The notes under the pieces: model-generated
Seen by the model: only the letters and a program-made list of their open reading frames with translations
Databases searched by the model: none
Told to the model about the DNA's origin: nothing
Translations under genes and position numbers: made by a program
Assembly (NCBI GenBank): GCA_002502685.1
Contig: DAQA01000031.1
Span: 1 to 37,072, forward strand
From: Euryarchaeota archaeon UBA202
GTDB lineage: Archaea; Thermoplasmatota; E2; UBA202
DNA: 37,072 nucleotides
Direction: 5' to 3'
Shown here: positions 17,304 to 25,151 of the stretch, one piece after another
Layout: each line of letters begins with the position of its first letter
Numbering within the stretch: the stretch's first letter is position 1

Positions 17304-18092
17304 TTACCTATCATCCTTTATTTCCTTTTCAATTATTTCAGTCCATCCCCTGGGCCCAATACCCCTTACTTTAATATATTTATCTGATGCATAGGTTTCA
17401 TCTTCCCTTCTGAGAAGATAGGGCCGGTCAACAGTGTCTAACATGGAAAAATCATTTTCAGAATCACCGATACCTATAGTCACCATTTCTCCATATTTTC
17501 TTTTTAGTAACTCAGATAGTATTGTTACTGCCTTCCCTTTATTAGTATTACCCATTAAGTGATAATAGCGACCACCAGGGATTACCTGTAATTCTTTCTT
17601 ATTAATGTCACCAATAATTTTTTCCTTTTTTTTCATATCCAGAATTTTAAAGGGGATATCATATTCACGCTTTTTGGCCAGTACGGCCTGTTTAAAAGGA
17701 ATATGTGCATCATTCTCGATTTCTTGAGCATCCATATCCAAAAAACTCTTTATAGCATACTTTTCTTTTAGACTTGAAAAAATAACCATCAGCCTGGAAG
17801 CTCTTATACCCAGCTCAATAACATCATATACTTGTGTTTGATAGCTAATAGAAATATCAAAATTAAAATAGTTTTTAGGGATAAATATACCTCCTCCATT
17901 TTCTGAGATAAAAGGGTGGTGATTATATAATTTTTTTCTCCAGTACTCAATTTCACACTGGGTTTTGCTTGTACAGATAATCCATGGGATCGCCTTGTTT
18001 TTCACTATCTGCAATCCTTTTTTTGCCTCCTGATATGAATAGGTATTCTTATCAAGAAGGGTTCCATCCAAATCAGTATAAATAACCTTCAT
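17304..18092 (-). CDS. mpgP: Mannosyl-3-phosphoglycerate phosphatase (HAD superfamily)
   Basis: This HAD phosphatase removes phosphate from mannosyl-3-phosphoglycerate to give mannosylglycerate, a compatible solute. It has 262 residues, the usual family length. Motif I is DLDGTLL with D7 and D9. The family-specific TSKTQCEIEYW and PFISENGGGIFIP blocks follow, and motif IV is GIGDSENDFSML. The preceding synthase gene (mpgS) is not here; the upstream neighbour at 18102-18458 is unrelated to it. The ligase remnant begins 12 nt downstream. Substrate is assigned from family motifs and has not been tested; another glycosyl-phosphate substrate is possible. Confidence 0.85.
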   Translation of the reverse strand: MKVIYTDLDGTLLDKNTYSYQEAKKGLQIVKNKAIPWIICTSKTQCEIEYWRKKLYNHHPFISENGGGIFIPKNYFNFDISISYQTQVYDVIELGIRASRLMVIFSSLKEKYAIKSFLDMDAQEIENDAHIPFKQAVLAKKREYDIPFKILDMKKKEKIIGDINKKELQVIPGGRYYHLMGNTNKGKAVTILSELLKRKYGEMVTIGIGDSENDFSMLDTVDRPYLLRREDETYASDKYIKVRGIGPRGWTEIIEKEIKDDR

Positions 18093-18101
18093 ATTTATCT
18101 T

Positions 18102-18458
18102 CTATATAACTAAGGAATAAAACTTTTTCAATCTCCATGCGTGGGCAAAGGCTAATCCCATAAGATGGAGAATGAATTGAAGACTCAAAGCCCCATGTTG
18201 GCAAGCATATTCATTAAATTCCGCTAGATTATCAATGAAGGCATATTTTGTATGGATGGAAACGATGTCACTACGCCGGCTATGTTTCACCATTAAATTA
18301 TGGTTTAAAAGATATTGGATAACCCCAGTAATACCTTGGTTAAACCGTTTAGTTATGGAAACTCGTTTAACAATGCCCTCAGGGTTTTTCACTTTCGATT
18401 TAAACTTACCATACTTTCCCCGGCTATTCGGGTTTTTCGAATGTATAATTTTAATCAT
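18102..18458 (-). CDS. Hypothetical protein, 118 residues
   Basis: I do not recognise this protein. It begins with a basic segment (MIKIIHSKNPNSRGKYGKFK), has a central stretch that could form a winged-helix-like fold (GITGVIQYLLNHNLMVKHSRR), and ends with an amphipathic to hydrophobic helix rich in His and Trp (FILHLMGLAFAHAWRLKKF). Codon use on this strand looks like that of the neighbours, which is why I prefer it over the opposite-strand frame at 18235-18486. It lies 9 nt before mpgP in the same direction. It may be a DNA-binding protein or a transposase fragment; neither is supported strongly. Confidence 0.5.
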   Translation of the reverse strand: MIKIIHSKNPNSRGKYGKFKSKVKNPEGIVKRVSITKRFNQGITGVIQYLLNHNLMVKHSRRSDIVSIHTKYAFIDNLAEFNEYACQHGALSLQFILHLMGLAFAHAWRLKKFYSLVI

Positions 18459-18624
18459 AGTTTATATTGCATTACTAACCGATTAAATTTGCGGTATTAC
18501 TTAAAAAAGAAAATAATAAAAAAAATTTAGAAAAGGTTGCAATGCGTTTGATATTACAGAACTATATGATTATTCAAACCTAGAGTTCCCAAAAAAACAG
18601 GATTAGTAAATACGTAATTTATTT

Positions 18625-18912
18625 TTAAGTGCTGGTGAGCTTTTTTTTTCTCTCCTTTACAGTTCTACCGGTAAGATCATAAAGAAAATTATTCCACTTT
18701 TTAATGACATCAATACCAACATCTGGAGATGACTTTAATGTTTCAATGGTAACTTTTTGACCCGCTTTTTGTATGAAAATGGTGCCAATCCCCCGGGCGG
18801 TAAATTCAAATCCTTTTTCGATATCAGAATCAGCAGAGTCTATCCCAAAATATCTTTTCAATAACTCGGGGATATTTGCTTTATGGCCTCTCTTTATGGA
18901 ATAGGTTCTCAC
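18625..18912 (-). CDS. Small conserved archaeal protein downstream of EF-2 (DUF5611-like)
   Basis: The 95-residue protein (MRTYSIKRGHKANIPELLKRYFG at the start) resembles a small archaeal family of unknown function that I recall as DUF5611. It has mixed alpha/beta character and no membrane segment or cysteines. The C-terminus is strongly basic (VKERKKKL). It begins 29 nt after the end of the EF-2 gene in the same direction and is probably the last gene of the rps12-rps7-fusA operon, which hints at a translation-related role. The family name is from memory and should be treated as tentative. Confidence 0.6.
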   Translation of the reverse strand: MRTYSIKRGHKANIPELLKRYFGIDSADSDIEKGFEFTARGIGTIFIQKAGQKVTIETLKSSPDVGIDVIKKWNNFLYDLTGRTVKERKKKLTST

Positions 18913-18941
18913 ATCATCATCTCTAGATTCTTGTTATAATA

Positions 18942-21134
18942 TTATCCCATATAATGAGATACCGGCCAGGGTTCTGGCTTCAAGCCTTTTCTTTCCCTAA
19001 TTTGCCGGGTAACTGTTTCCTGAAGTTGCATGGGCAACAATTCAAATCCCATATTCTCTGTATTCCATAACACTCGCCCACCAGTGACAGAGCGTATGGA
19101 TGAAGCAAATCCAAACATTTCAGCAACAGGGGCCTTACCATGTATGATAGCCATATCTTTTTCACTGGTAATATCAGTAACTGTTGCTCTTCTTTGTTGT
19201 AACTCACGAGTAACGTTCCCCATAAGATCTTGAGGGACCGAAACATATACCTTTTGCATGGGCTCTAGAAGAACAGGACCGGCTAATGTCATTGAGCCAT
19301 ATATGGCATTTCTCATCGCGGGAATAATTTGGGCGGGACCACGATGAATAGCATCTTCATGCAATTTGGCATCCACTAACCGAATTTTAACTCCCTGCAA
19401 AGGCTCATTGGCTTGAGGACCGGACTTAAGAACCTCTCTAAAAGCCTCTCTTAAAAGCTCCCTCGTTTCATACAGATACTGGATTCCTTTGGTTACATCA
19501 GTCATTAAATTTGTCCCCATTATGGAAAAAACGCCTTTTGCCTCCGTTTTATCCATGCCTAATTCCTGGAAACTTTTTGTAATTTCCTTTTTGAACTTTT
19601 TTGCATCACGGGGTATTTTACCTGTATATAACGCATCGATTATGTCCTGCGGAAGAGGTTCAGTCTCTACATAAAGATAGTTATGCTTATTGGGAGATTT
19701 GCCCTCAAATTTCTGTGATTTGCCCTTAATTGTTTCTCGATAGATAACAATGGGAGTCGAAGTTTTAATATCAATTTTATGCTCATTTTTGATACGGTAC
19801 TCCGTAATTTCCAAATGTAACTCACCCATACCCGACATTAAAGCTTCACCTGATTCCTGATTAATTTCCACCACAATGGACGGATCCGCCTTAGAAATAG
19901 ATCGAAGTGCTTCAACCAGCTTAGGTAAATCAGAAGTATGTTTTGCCTCAACTGCTACCGTCACAACAGGCTCAGAAATATGGGTTATTTTTTCAAAAGG
20001 CTCCATTTCCTCACTAGATACTGTTGAACCAGCTATTGCGTCTCTTAAACCTGTTACCGCCGCAATATTACCCGCTGAAACCTCACTGACCGGAATACGG
20101 CTATCACCAACCATGACAGCCACCTGCTGAACACGATTCTTTTTTGGCATGCCCGGAATCATCACTTCCTGGCCCTCCCTTATGCTACCGCCATACACTC
20201 TACCAAAAGCAACTTCCCCCGCATGCGGATCCATAATAATTTTAGTAACCATCAAGGCCAATGGCCCATTTGCCCGACAATTCACCATCGTTTGACCCAC
20301 AGATGAATTAAGATCACCGCGCCAAATATTGGGAATACGATATTTTTGGGCTTCAATTGGGGTAGGAAGATGCAGAATAACCATATTAAGTGCGATTTGA
20401 TGGATAGGTGCCTTTTTGGCCAATGTTTTTTGATCATTTTGGGCACAATAGTCATAGATATCCTTAAACGAAATACCTGTCTTTTCCATATAGGGCTTGG
20501 AAATTGCCCAATTATGCAGGGAACTGCCAAATGCTACTGTACCATCCTCCACACGGACTTTCCATTCGTTTTTGAACTCCTCAGGAACCATTTTATGAAT
20601 TAATTGATTTACCTCTTTGATAATATCAACAAATCTCTTTTGCATCTCTTGAGGACCTAATTTGAGTTCGTTAATCAATCGATCAACTTTATTAATTAAA
20701 AGAACGGGTTTCACTTTTTCTCGTAGTGCCTGTCTAACCACTGTCTCGGTTTGAGGCATCACTCCTTCCACTGCACAAACGACGATGATACATCCATCAA
20801 CTGCTCTCATGGCTCGAGTGACATCCCCACCAAAATCAACATGCCCGGGTGTATCAATAAGATTGATTAGATATTCCTCATCTTCAAAGACATGCACCAT
20901 AGAGGCAGAAGCTGCATTAATGGTAATTCCCCGTGCTTGTTCTTGTTCATCATAATCCAAGACTAATTGATGGCCAGCCAGTTCCTCAGACATCATTCCT
21001 GCACCTGCTAGTAAATTGTCCGAAAATGTTGTTTTCCCATGGTCGATATGGGCAGCAACACCTATATTTTTAATTTTATCCAGTTGGCCCATCAAAGCCT
21101 TTGCTTTTTTGATATTTTCTTCCTTTCGGCCCAT
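18942..21134 (-). CDS. fusA: Translation elongation factor 2 (aEF-2)
   Basis: EF-2 is the GTPase that drives ribosomal translocation. It has 730 residues, as usual for archaea. The G domain shows AHIDHGKTT (28-36), DTPGH (94-98) and NKVD (148-151). Domains II to V follow, with the diphthamide loop DAIHRGPAQ in domain IV; H597 is the expected diphthamide residue. The C-terminus ends in EPWPVSHYMG. It starts 5 nt after rps7 in the str-type operon. EF-1 alpha and rps10, which often follow in archaea, are not downstream here. No unusual residue was noticed in the GTPase motifs. Confidence 0.97.
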   Translation of the reverse strand: MGRKEENIKKAKALMGQLDKIKNIGVAAHIDHGKTTFSDNLLAGAGMMSEELAGHQLVLDYDEQEQARGITINAASASMVHVFEDEEYLINLIDTPGHVDFGGDVTRAMRAVDGCIIVVCAVEGVMPQTETVVRQALREKVKPVLLINKVDRLINELKLGPQEMQKRFVDIIKEVNQLIHKMVPEEFKNEWKVRVEDGTVAFGSSLHNWAISKPYMEKTGISFKDIYDYCAQNDQKTLAKKAPIHQIALNMVILHLPTPIEAQKYRIPNIWRGDLNSSVGQTMVNCRANGPLALMVTKIIMDPHAGEVAFGRVYGGSIREGQEVMIPGMPKKNRVQQVAVMVGDSRIPVSEVSAGNIAAVTGLRDAIAGSTVSSEEMEPFEKITHISEPVVTVAVEAKHTSDLPKLVEALRSISKADPSIVVEINQESGEALMSGMGELHLEITEYRIKNEHKIDIKTSTPIVIYRETIKGKSQKFEGKSPNKHNYLYVETEPLPQDIIDALYTGKIPRDAKKFKKEITKSFQELGMDKTEAKGVFSIMGTNLMTDVTKGIQYLYETRELLREAFREVLKSGPQANEPLQGVKIRLVDAKLHEDAIHRGPAQIIPAMRNAIYGSMTLAGPVLLEPMQKVYVSVPQDLMGNVTRELQQRRATVTDITSEKDMAIIHGKAPVAEMFGFASSIRSVTGGRVLWNTENMGFELLPMQLQETVTRQIRERKGLKPEPWPVSHYMG

Positions 21135-21139
21135 TTAGA

Positions 21140-21700
21140 TCACCTGGCGCTTTTAGCGATTCTTTCTGTTTCTCCTTTTTTTGTGATTGCAAAGGATGAG
21201 GCATCATCATTGGCTGCCTTAATGATTTCGTCGGCTAGGCATTCAGAAATGTTTGTTTTTTTACCATGTGTGCTGGCAATTGCTCCAGTGGTTATATTTC
21301 TTAATGCCTTGTCAAGTCGTCTTTGGGGGGCGGTATCGACAGCTTGTGGTACAGATATTCCTGAAAAAAATAAGCGTATGACTTCCTCTCGTGGGGCAGC
21401 GTTTTCTATGGCGGTTACCAATACTTGGAGAGGGTTTTTCTTTGTCTTTTTTTCTATTATGTCAAAAGATTTTTTTATTACCTTATAAGCTTTAATTTTT
21501 TTTCCGGTATAGGTTTCTGTTCTCATCATGTGATTTATGAGTCTTTCAACTAAGGGGATGGATGATTTGCCAAATTGGCTGCCTGAATATCGTGCATGGT
21601 GATGTAGGATGGTATTTTGTAGATTGATATAGCGAGCTAATCCTTTATCTGCAATTATTATCTCAGATGTATCAAATTTGTCAAATAATTTTTCAGACAT
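21140..21700 (-). CDS. rps7: Small ribosomal subunit protein uS7
   Basis: uS7 binds the 3' major domain of 16S rRNA and nucleates head assembly. The 186-residue protein has an archaeal N-terminal extension and the conserved core KSSIPLVERLINHMMR, NPLQVLVTAIENAAPREEV and VPQAVDTAPQRRLDKALRNI, ending in ASSFAITKKGETERIAKSAR. It sits between rps12 (4-nt gap) and fusA (5-nt gap), the conserved archaeal str order. Confidence 0.97.
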   Translation of the reverse strand: MSEKLFDKFDTSEIIIADKGLARYINLQNTILHHHARYSGSQFGKSSIPLVERLINHMMRTETYTGKKIKAYKVIKKSFDIIEKKTKKNPLQVLVTAIENAAPREEVIRLFFSGISVPQAVDTAPQRRLDKALRNITTGAIASTHGKKTNISECLADEIIKAANDDASSFAITKKGETERIAKSAR

Positions 21701-21704
21701 GGCT

Positions 21705-22133
21705 TTATCTCACGGGTTTTTCTATTTTTCCTTTGACCATTTCTTGGAGAGAGACATTATTTACTTTGGTGACTTTATAGCGGACACCGGGAATGTCCCC
21801 ATAACTTTTTCCCATTCGTCCTCCGATTCCTTCAACCATAACTTCATCATGCTCATCAATAAATCCAATCGCCTTGTCTCCAGGGGAAAATGCTGTAATC
21901 ATTTTTCCATTTTTGATAAGTTGGACTTTTACACATTTTCTTATTGCGGAATTGGGTTGTTTTGCTTCAATACCTACTTTTTCTAGTACAATGCCTTTTG
22001 CTTGCGGTGAGCCTCTTAGTGAATCTGTTTTTATTTTGAGTTTTAGAACCCTTCTTTTGTAATCTCTATCTTTCCATCGGAGTTTTTGTCTGTCTTGTTT
22101 GAGTTTTCTTGCGGCATTTTGTCCTTTACCCAT
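21705..22133 (-). CDS. rps12: Small ribosomal subunit protein uS12
   Basis: uS12 sits at the decoding centre. The 142-residue archaeal form has the conserved loop around KQPNSAIRKCVKVQLIKNG and the block GGRMGKSYGDIPGVRYKV. The ATG at 22133 has an AGGTGA ribosome-binding site 4 nt upstream. It is the first gene of the rps12-rps7-fusA operon. In many archaea rpo genes and nusA precede it; here the upstream neighbour is the divergent nrdJ, so the operon has been separated from them. Confidence 0.97.
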   Translation of the reverse strand: MGKGQNAARKLKQDRQKLRWKDRDYKRRVLKLKIKTDSLRGSPQAKGIVLEKVGIEAKQPNSAIRKCVKVQLIKNGKMITAFSPGDKAIGFIDEHDEVMVEGIGGRMGKSYGDIPGVRYKVTKVNNVSLQEMVKGKIEKPVR

Positions 22134-22167
22134 GTTTTCACCTGTGACTGGTGCTGAATATTCTTTG

Positions 22168-22176
22168 TATATATAA
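22168..22176. promoter_or_regulatory. Symmetric TATA element between rps12 and nrdJ
   Basis: TATATATAA lies between the divergent genes. On the minus strand it places transcription start near 22146, giving rps12 a leader of about 12 nt that just includes its ribosome-binding site. On the plus strand it could serve nrdJ with a leader of about 60 nt. Use in both directions is inferred. Confidence 0.5.
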
Positions 22177-22259
22177 CACTAACTATCTAAATGGTTGGGA
22201 TGGTGGATGTAGGGAATAATAATTAATAAATAGAGAAAAAGGATGTGGTGGTGGGGACT

Positions 22260-24479
22260 ATGACTCAACTAACTGAAAATGCAAAAATCGTTCTAGAAAA
22301 GAGATATTTACGTAAGGATGAAAAAGGTAGGGCTATAGAAGAACCCAAGGATTTGTTTCGACGAGTTGCCTATGATATTGCCCAGGCTGATGAAAAATAT
22401 GGTGAGGATCCCAAAAAAGCAGAAGAAGATTTTTATCAGATAATGTCCAATCTTGAGTTTCTTCCAAATTCACCGACACTTATGAATGCGGGAACATCCA
22501 TTCAGCAGCTTTCGGCCTGTTTTGTTCTCCCAGTGGAAGATTCCATGGAAGGTATCTTTGGGGCAATAAAAGATACTGCTTTAATCCATCAATCTGGCGG
22601 AGGAACAGGTTTTTCTTTTTCAAAAATAAGACCCAAGGGAGATATTGTTCGTTCAACAGGTGGTGTTGCCTCGGGCCCCATTTCTTTTATGCGGGTTTTT
22701 AATGCCTCTACCGATGTTATCAAGCAAGGGGGAAAAAGACGGGGAGCGAATATGGGCATTTTACGGGTGGATCACCCCGATATTGCGGATTTTATCACTG
22801 TCAAGGAGAATTTGGAGGAGTTAACCAATTTTAATTTATCAGTTGCAGTAACGGAAGACTTTATGAGGGCAGTATCAGAAAAAAAAAAATATGACCTCAT
22901 TAACCCACGGACACAGAAAGTGGTAAAACAGCTGGATGCAGAAACAATATTAGATAAGATTGTTGAAAAGGCATGGAAAAGTGGAGAACCTGGAATTATA
23001 TTTTTAGACAGAATCAATAAAAACAATCCTGTACCCCGCATTGGAAAAATTGAGGCAACAAATCCTTGTGGAGAACAGCCATTGCTTCCATATGAATCTT
23101 GTAATTTGGGATCCATTAATCTGGCAAAGATGATAACCAATAAAAAAGTTGATTTTCAAAAAATGGTACGGGTAATAACCCATGCCATACATTTTTTGGA
23201 CAATGTCATTGATCGGAATAAATACCCTCTAAAAAAAATAGAGGAAATGACCTATGCCAATAGAAAAATTGGTTTAGGGGTAATGGGATTTGCGGACATG
23301 CTTCTCCAGTTGAATGTTCCCTATAACTCTGAAAAAGCACTACAGATAGGCGAAAAGATCATGAATTTTATCCAAAAAGAGGGGAGAAAGGCTTCCAAAA
23401 AATTGGGGGAACAAAGAAAATCATTCCCCAATTTCAAGGGGAGTATATGGGAAAATAAAGGGGCCATGAGAAACGCCACGGTGACCACCATAGCACCAAC
23501 GGGTACCATATCCATAATCGCAGGATGTTCATCTGGCATCGAACCATTATTTGCGGTATTTTTTATCCGGAATGTCCTGGATAAAGATGACCGCCTAATA
23601 GAGATAAATCCTCATTTTGAAAAAATTGCCAAAGAAAAGGGATTTTACAGTCAAGATTTGATGGAAAAAATTGCAAAAAAAGGATCCATACAAGAAATCG
23701 AGGAGATACCAAATGAAATTAAACAAGTATTCGTGACTGCTTTGGACATATCCCCAGAGTGGCATGTACAAATGCAAGCTGCCTTTCAAAAATACACTGA
23801 TAATGCTGTGTCAAAAACAGTTAATTTTCGAAAAGAAGCAACCGTTGAGGATATACGCCAGGTATTCAAAATGGCTTATGAGCTTGAATGCAAAGGAGTA
23901 ACCGTTTATCGCTATGGAAGCAGAAAAGAACAAGTTCTTTCCACAAAAGAAGAAAAACAGGAGATAGAACGTAAACCCCGGACACGCCCCATGAGCATTT
24001 CCGGGAGCACACTGAAAATGGGTACCGGCTGTGGAAACTTATACGTGACAATAAATGAAACAAGTAGCGGGCCTTTTGAGGCATTTGCCCAGTTAGGAAA
24101 AGCAGGGGGATGCGCAGCTGCTCAGTCCGAAGCGGTAAGTCGGCTTATCTCCTTGTGTTTCCGTTCAGGGATAGATGTTGATACTGTCATTCGCCAATTG
24201 AAGGGGATCAGATGCCCCTCTCCTTTCTTTGGGAGAAGCGGCCCGATTCTTTCCTGTCCTGATGCGATGGCAAAGGCTATTGAGGCACATATCAAATCCA
24301 GAGAAAAAAATATTCCGCCCGTGGTGACAGAAGTTCCTCGTTTAGATAAATTTGAAGAGGAGAAGACTCTTGGGGAATATCTTTCACCCGCGGGAGTATG
24401 TCCGGATTGCGGAAATCCACTTATTTTTGAAGAGGGATGCCGTATTTGTAAACAATGTGGATTTTCCACCTGTGGATAA
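22260..24479 (+). CDS. nrdJ: Ribonucleotide reductase, class II (adenosylcobalamin-dependent)
   Basis: This enzyme reduces ribonucleotides using a radical from coenzyme B12. From the ATG at 22260 it has 739 residues; GGTGGTGG 5 nt upstream supports this start over the GTG at 22245. Visible parts are LSACFVLPVEDSM with an active-site cysteine, the loop SGGGTGFSFSKIRP, the thiyl-radical block EATNPCGEQPLLPYESC, and KTVNFRKEATVEDI. The C-terminus has CPDCG, CRICKQCG and a final STCG, a zinc-ribbon/redox tail. No ATP-cone is seen at the N-terminus. It stands alone, divergent from the ribosomal operon, and implies that the cell makes or imports cobalamin. Confidence 0.95.
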   Translation: MTQLTENAKIVLEKRYLRKDEKGRAIEEPKDLFRRVAYDIAQADEKYGEDPKKAEEDFYQIMSNLEFLPNSPTLMNAGTSIQQLSACFVLPVEDSMEGIFGAIKDTALIHQSGGGTGFSFSKIRPKGDIVRSTGGVASGPISFMRVFNASTDVIKQGGKRRGANMGILRVDHPDIADFITVKENLEELTNFNLSVAVTEDFMRAVSEKKKYDLINPRTQKVVKQLDAETILDKIVEKAWKSGEPGIIFLDRINKNNPVPRIGKIEATNPCGEQPLLPYESCNLGSINLAKMITNKKVDFQKMVRVITHAIHFLDNVIDRNKYPLKKIEEMTYANRKIGLGVMGFADMLLQLNVPYNSEKALQIGEKIMNFIQKEGRKASKKLGEQRKSFPNFKGSIWENKGAMRNATVTTIAPTGTISIIAGCSSGIEPLFAVFFIRNVLDKDDRLIEINPHFEKIAKEKGFYSQDLMEKIAKKGSIQEIEEIPNEIKQVFVTALDISPEWHVQMQAAFQKYTDNAVSKTVNFRKEATVEDIRQVFKMAYELECKGVTVYRYGSRKEQVLSTKEEKQEIERKPRTRPMSISGSTLKMGTGCGNLYVTINETSSGPFEAFAQLGKAGGCAAAQSEAVSRLISLCFRSGIDVDTVIRQLKGIRCPSPFFGRSGPILSCPDAMAKAIEAHIKSREKNIPPVVTEVPRLDKFEEEKTLGEYLSPAGVCPDCGNPLIFEEGCRICKQCGFSTCG

Positions 24480-24511
24480 CAGAAGACTTGATTTCTGATG
24501 ACACTAGAGAA

Positions 24512-24527
24512 CACCCTTCATAGGGTG
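24512..24527 (+). terminator. Hairpin downstream of nrdJ
   Basis: A 6-bp perfect stem (CACCCT, loop TCAT, AGGGTG) lies 32 nt after the nrdJ stop. There is no strong T-run behind it, so a termination role is only a suggestion. Confidence 0.25.
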
Positions 24528-24629
24528 ATGATAGGGTAATAAAGAATAAAAAATATACCTTACTAGAAAGTTGTATGCCACAAATGATTTTTTAAAGATA
24601 CATTCATGCCTTAGAGTAGCTTTGCTAAG

Positions 24630-24639
24630 TTTTAAGTAT
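24630..24639 (+). promoter_or_regulatory. TATA box of lsm-rpl37e
   Basis: TTTTAAGTAT is centred about 26 nt before the ATG at 24661. No ribosome-binding sequence lies between them (TTTCCCTATTCCTATTCCC). This is the pattern of a leaderless archaeal transcript and supports 24661 as the start over frames reaching 24571. Confidence 0.5.
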
Positions 24640-24660
24640 TATTTCCCTATTCCTATTCCC

Positions 24661-24876
24661 ATGAAGCCACTTGACCTAATTCATGAGAGCTTGGAGAAAC
24701 GGGTTATTGTTGAGCTTCGTGGAAACCGGGAATACCGAGGGATATTAGAAGGGTATGACCATCCTCATCTAAATCTCGTCCTAAAAAAAGTAGAGGAATT
24801 TATTAATGGTGAACAAACAAGGACAGTGGAACAGGTAATGGTTAGAGGAGACAATATTATCTATATATCACCGTGA
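24661..24876 (+). CDS. LSm/Sm-like archaeal protein (SmAP)
   Basis: The 71-residue protein is a complete Sm fold, which assembles into a heptameric ring that binds U-rich RNA. Motif Sm1 is the segment REYRGILEGYDHPHLNLVL and Sm2 is MVRGDNIIYISP. The N-terminal helix KPLDLIHESLEKRV is typical. The start ATG 24661 matches the family length; upstream codons are poor. It is followed after 4 nt by rpl37e, a linkage widely conserved in archaea. Confidence 0.93.
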   Translation: MKPLDLIHESLEKRVIVELRGNREYRGILEGYDHPHLNLVLKKVEEFINGEQTRTVEQVMVRGDNIIYISP

Positions 24877-24880
24877 GACT

Positions 24881-25036
24881 ATGGGAAAAGGAACACCATC
24901 AAAATCTGGGGGGAAAAAAACCCATATTATCTGCAGACGATGCGGAAAACATTCGTATCATATTAGAAAAAAGGTATGTGCATCCTGTGGATTTGGCAAA
25001 AAGAAGGATATACGGAATTATAATTGGAAAAAATAA
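24881..25036 (+). CDS. rpl37e: Large ribosomal subunit protein eL37
   Basis: This short gene encodes 51 residues beginning MGKGTPSKSGGKKTHIICR. Four cysteines (C18, C21, C33, C36) form the CX2C...CX2C zinc ribbon, and the basic end KKKDIRNYNWKK is typical of archaeal/eukaryotic L37. It has no bacterial counterpart. It starts 4 nt after the LSm gene in the same direction. A longer overlapping frame starting at 24873 in another phase is not a gene. Confidence 0.93.
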   Translation: MGKGTPSKSGGKKTHIICRRCGKHSYHIRKKVCASCGFGKKKDIRNYNWKK

Positions 25037-25151
25037 TTTTTTACAAAAAATTTTTTCCATTTCATCCATATTTAATGAGAAATAATTCAGTAAAACTACT
25101 ATTATTTCTATTGTTTCATAGAATCGATTCCCCCTATTGCTAGGGCGGGCA

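Noticed and set aside
18235..18486. 83-codon plus-strand frame with a hydrophobic end
   Set aside because: It overlaps the minus-strand 118-residue frame, whose codon use looks more natural and whose direction fits the neighbours. Neither is certain.
9373..18486. A 13-mer (ACTAACCGATTAA) at 9373 and 18474
   Set aside because: Exact 13-mers recur several times by chance in 37 kb of AT-rich DNA, and the flanks differ.
21039..21488. 149-codon open frame on the plus strand
   Set aside because: It is a shadow of rps7 and the fusA start, both certain genes on the minus strand.
24122..24514. 130-codon open frame on the minus strand
   Set aside because: It is antisense to the conserved C-terminal end of nrdJ and has no family features.
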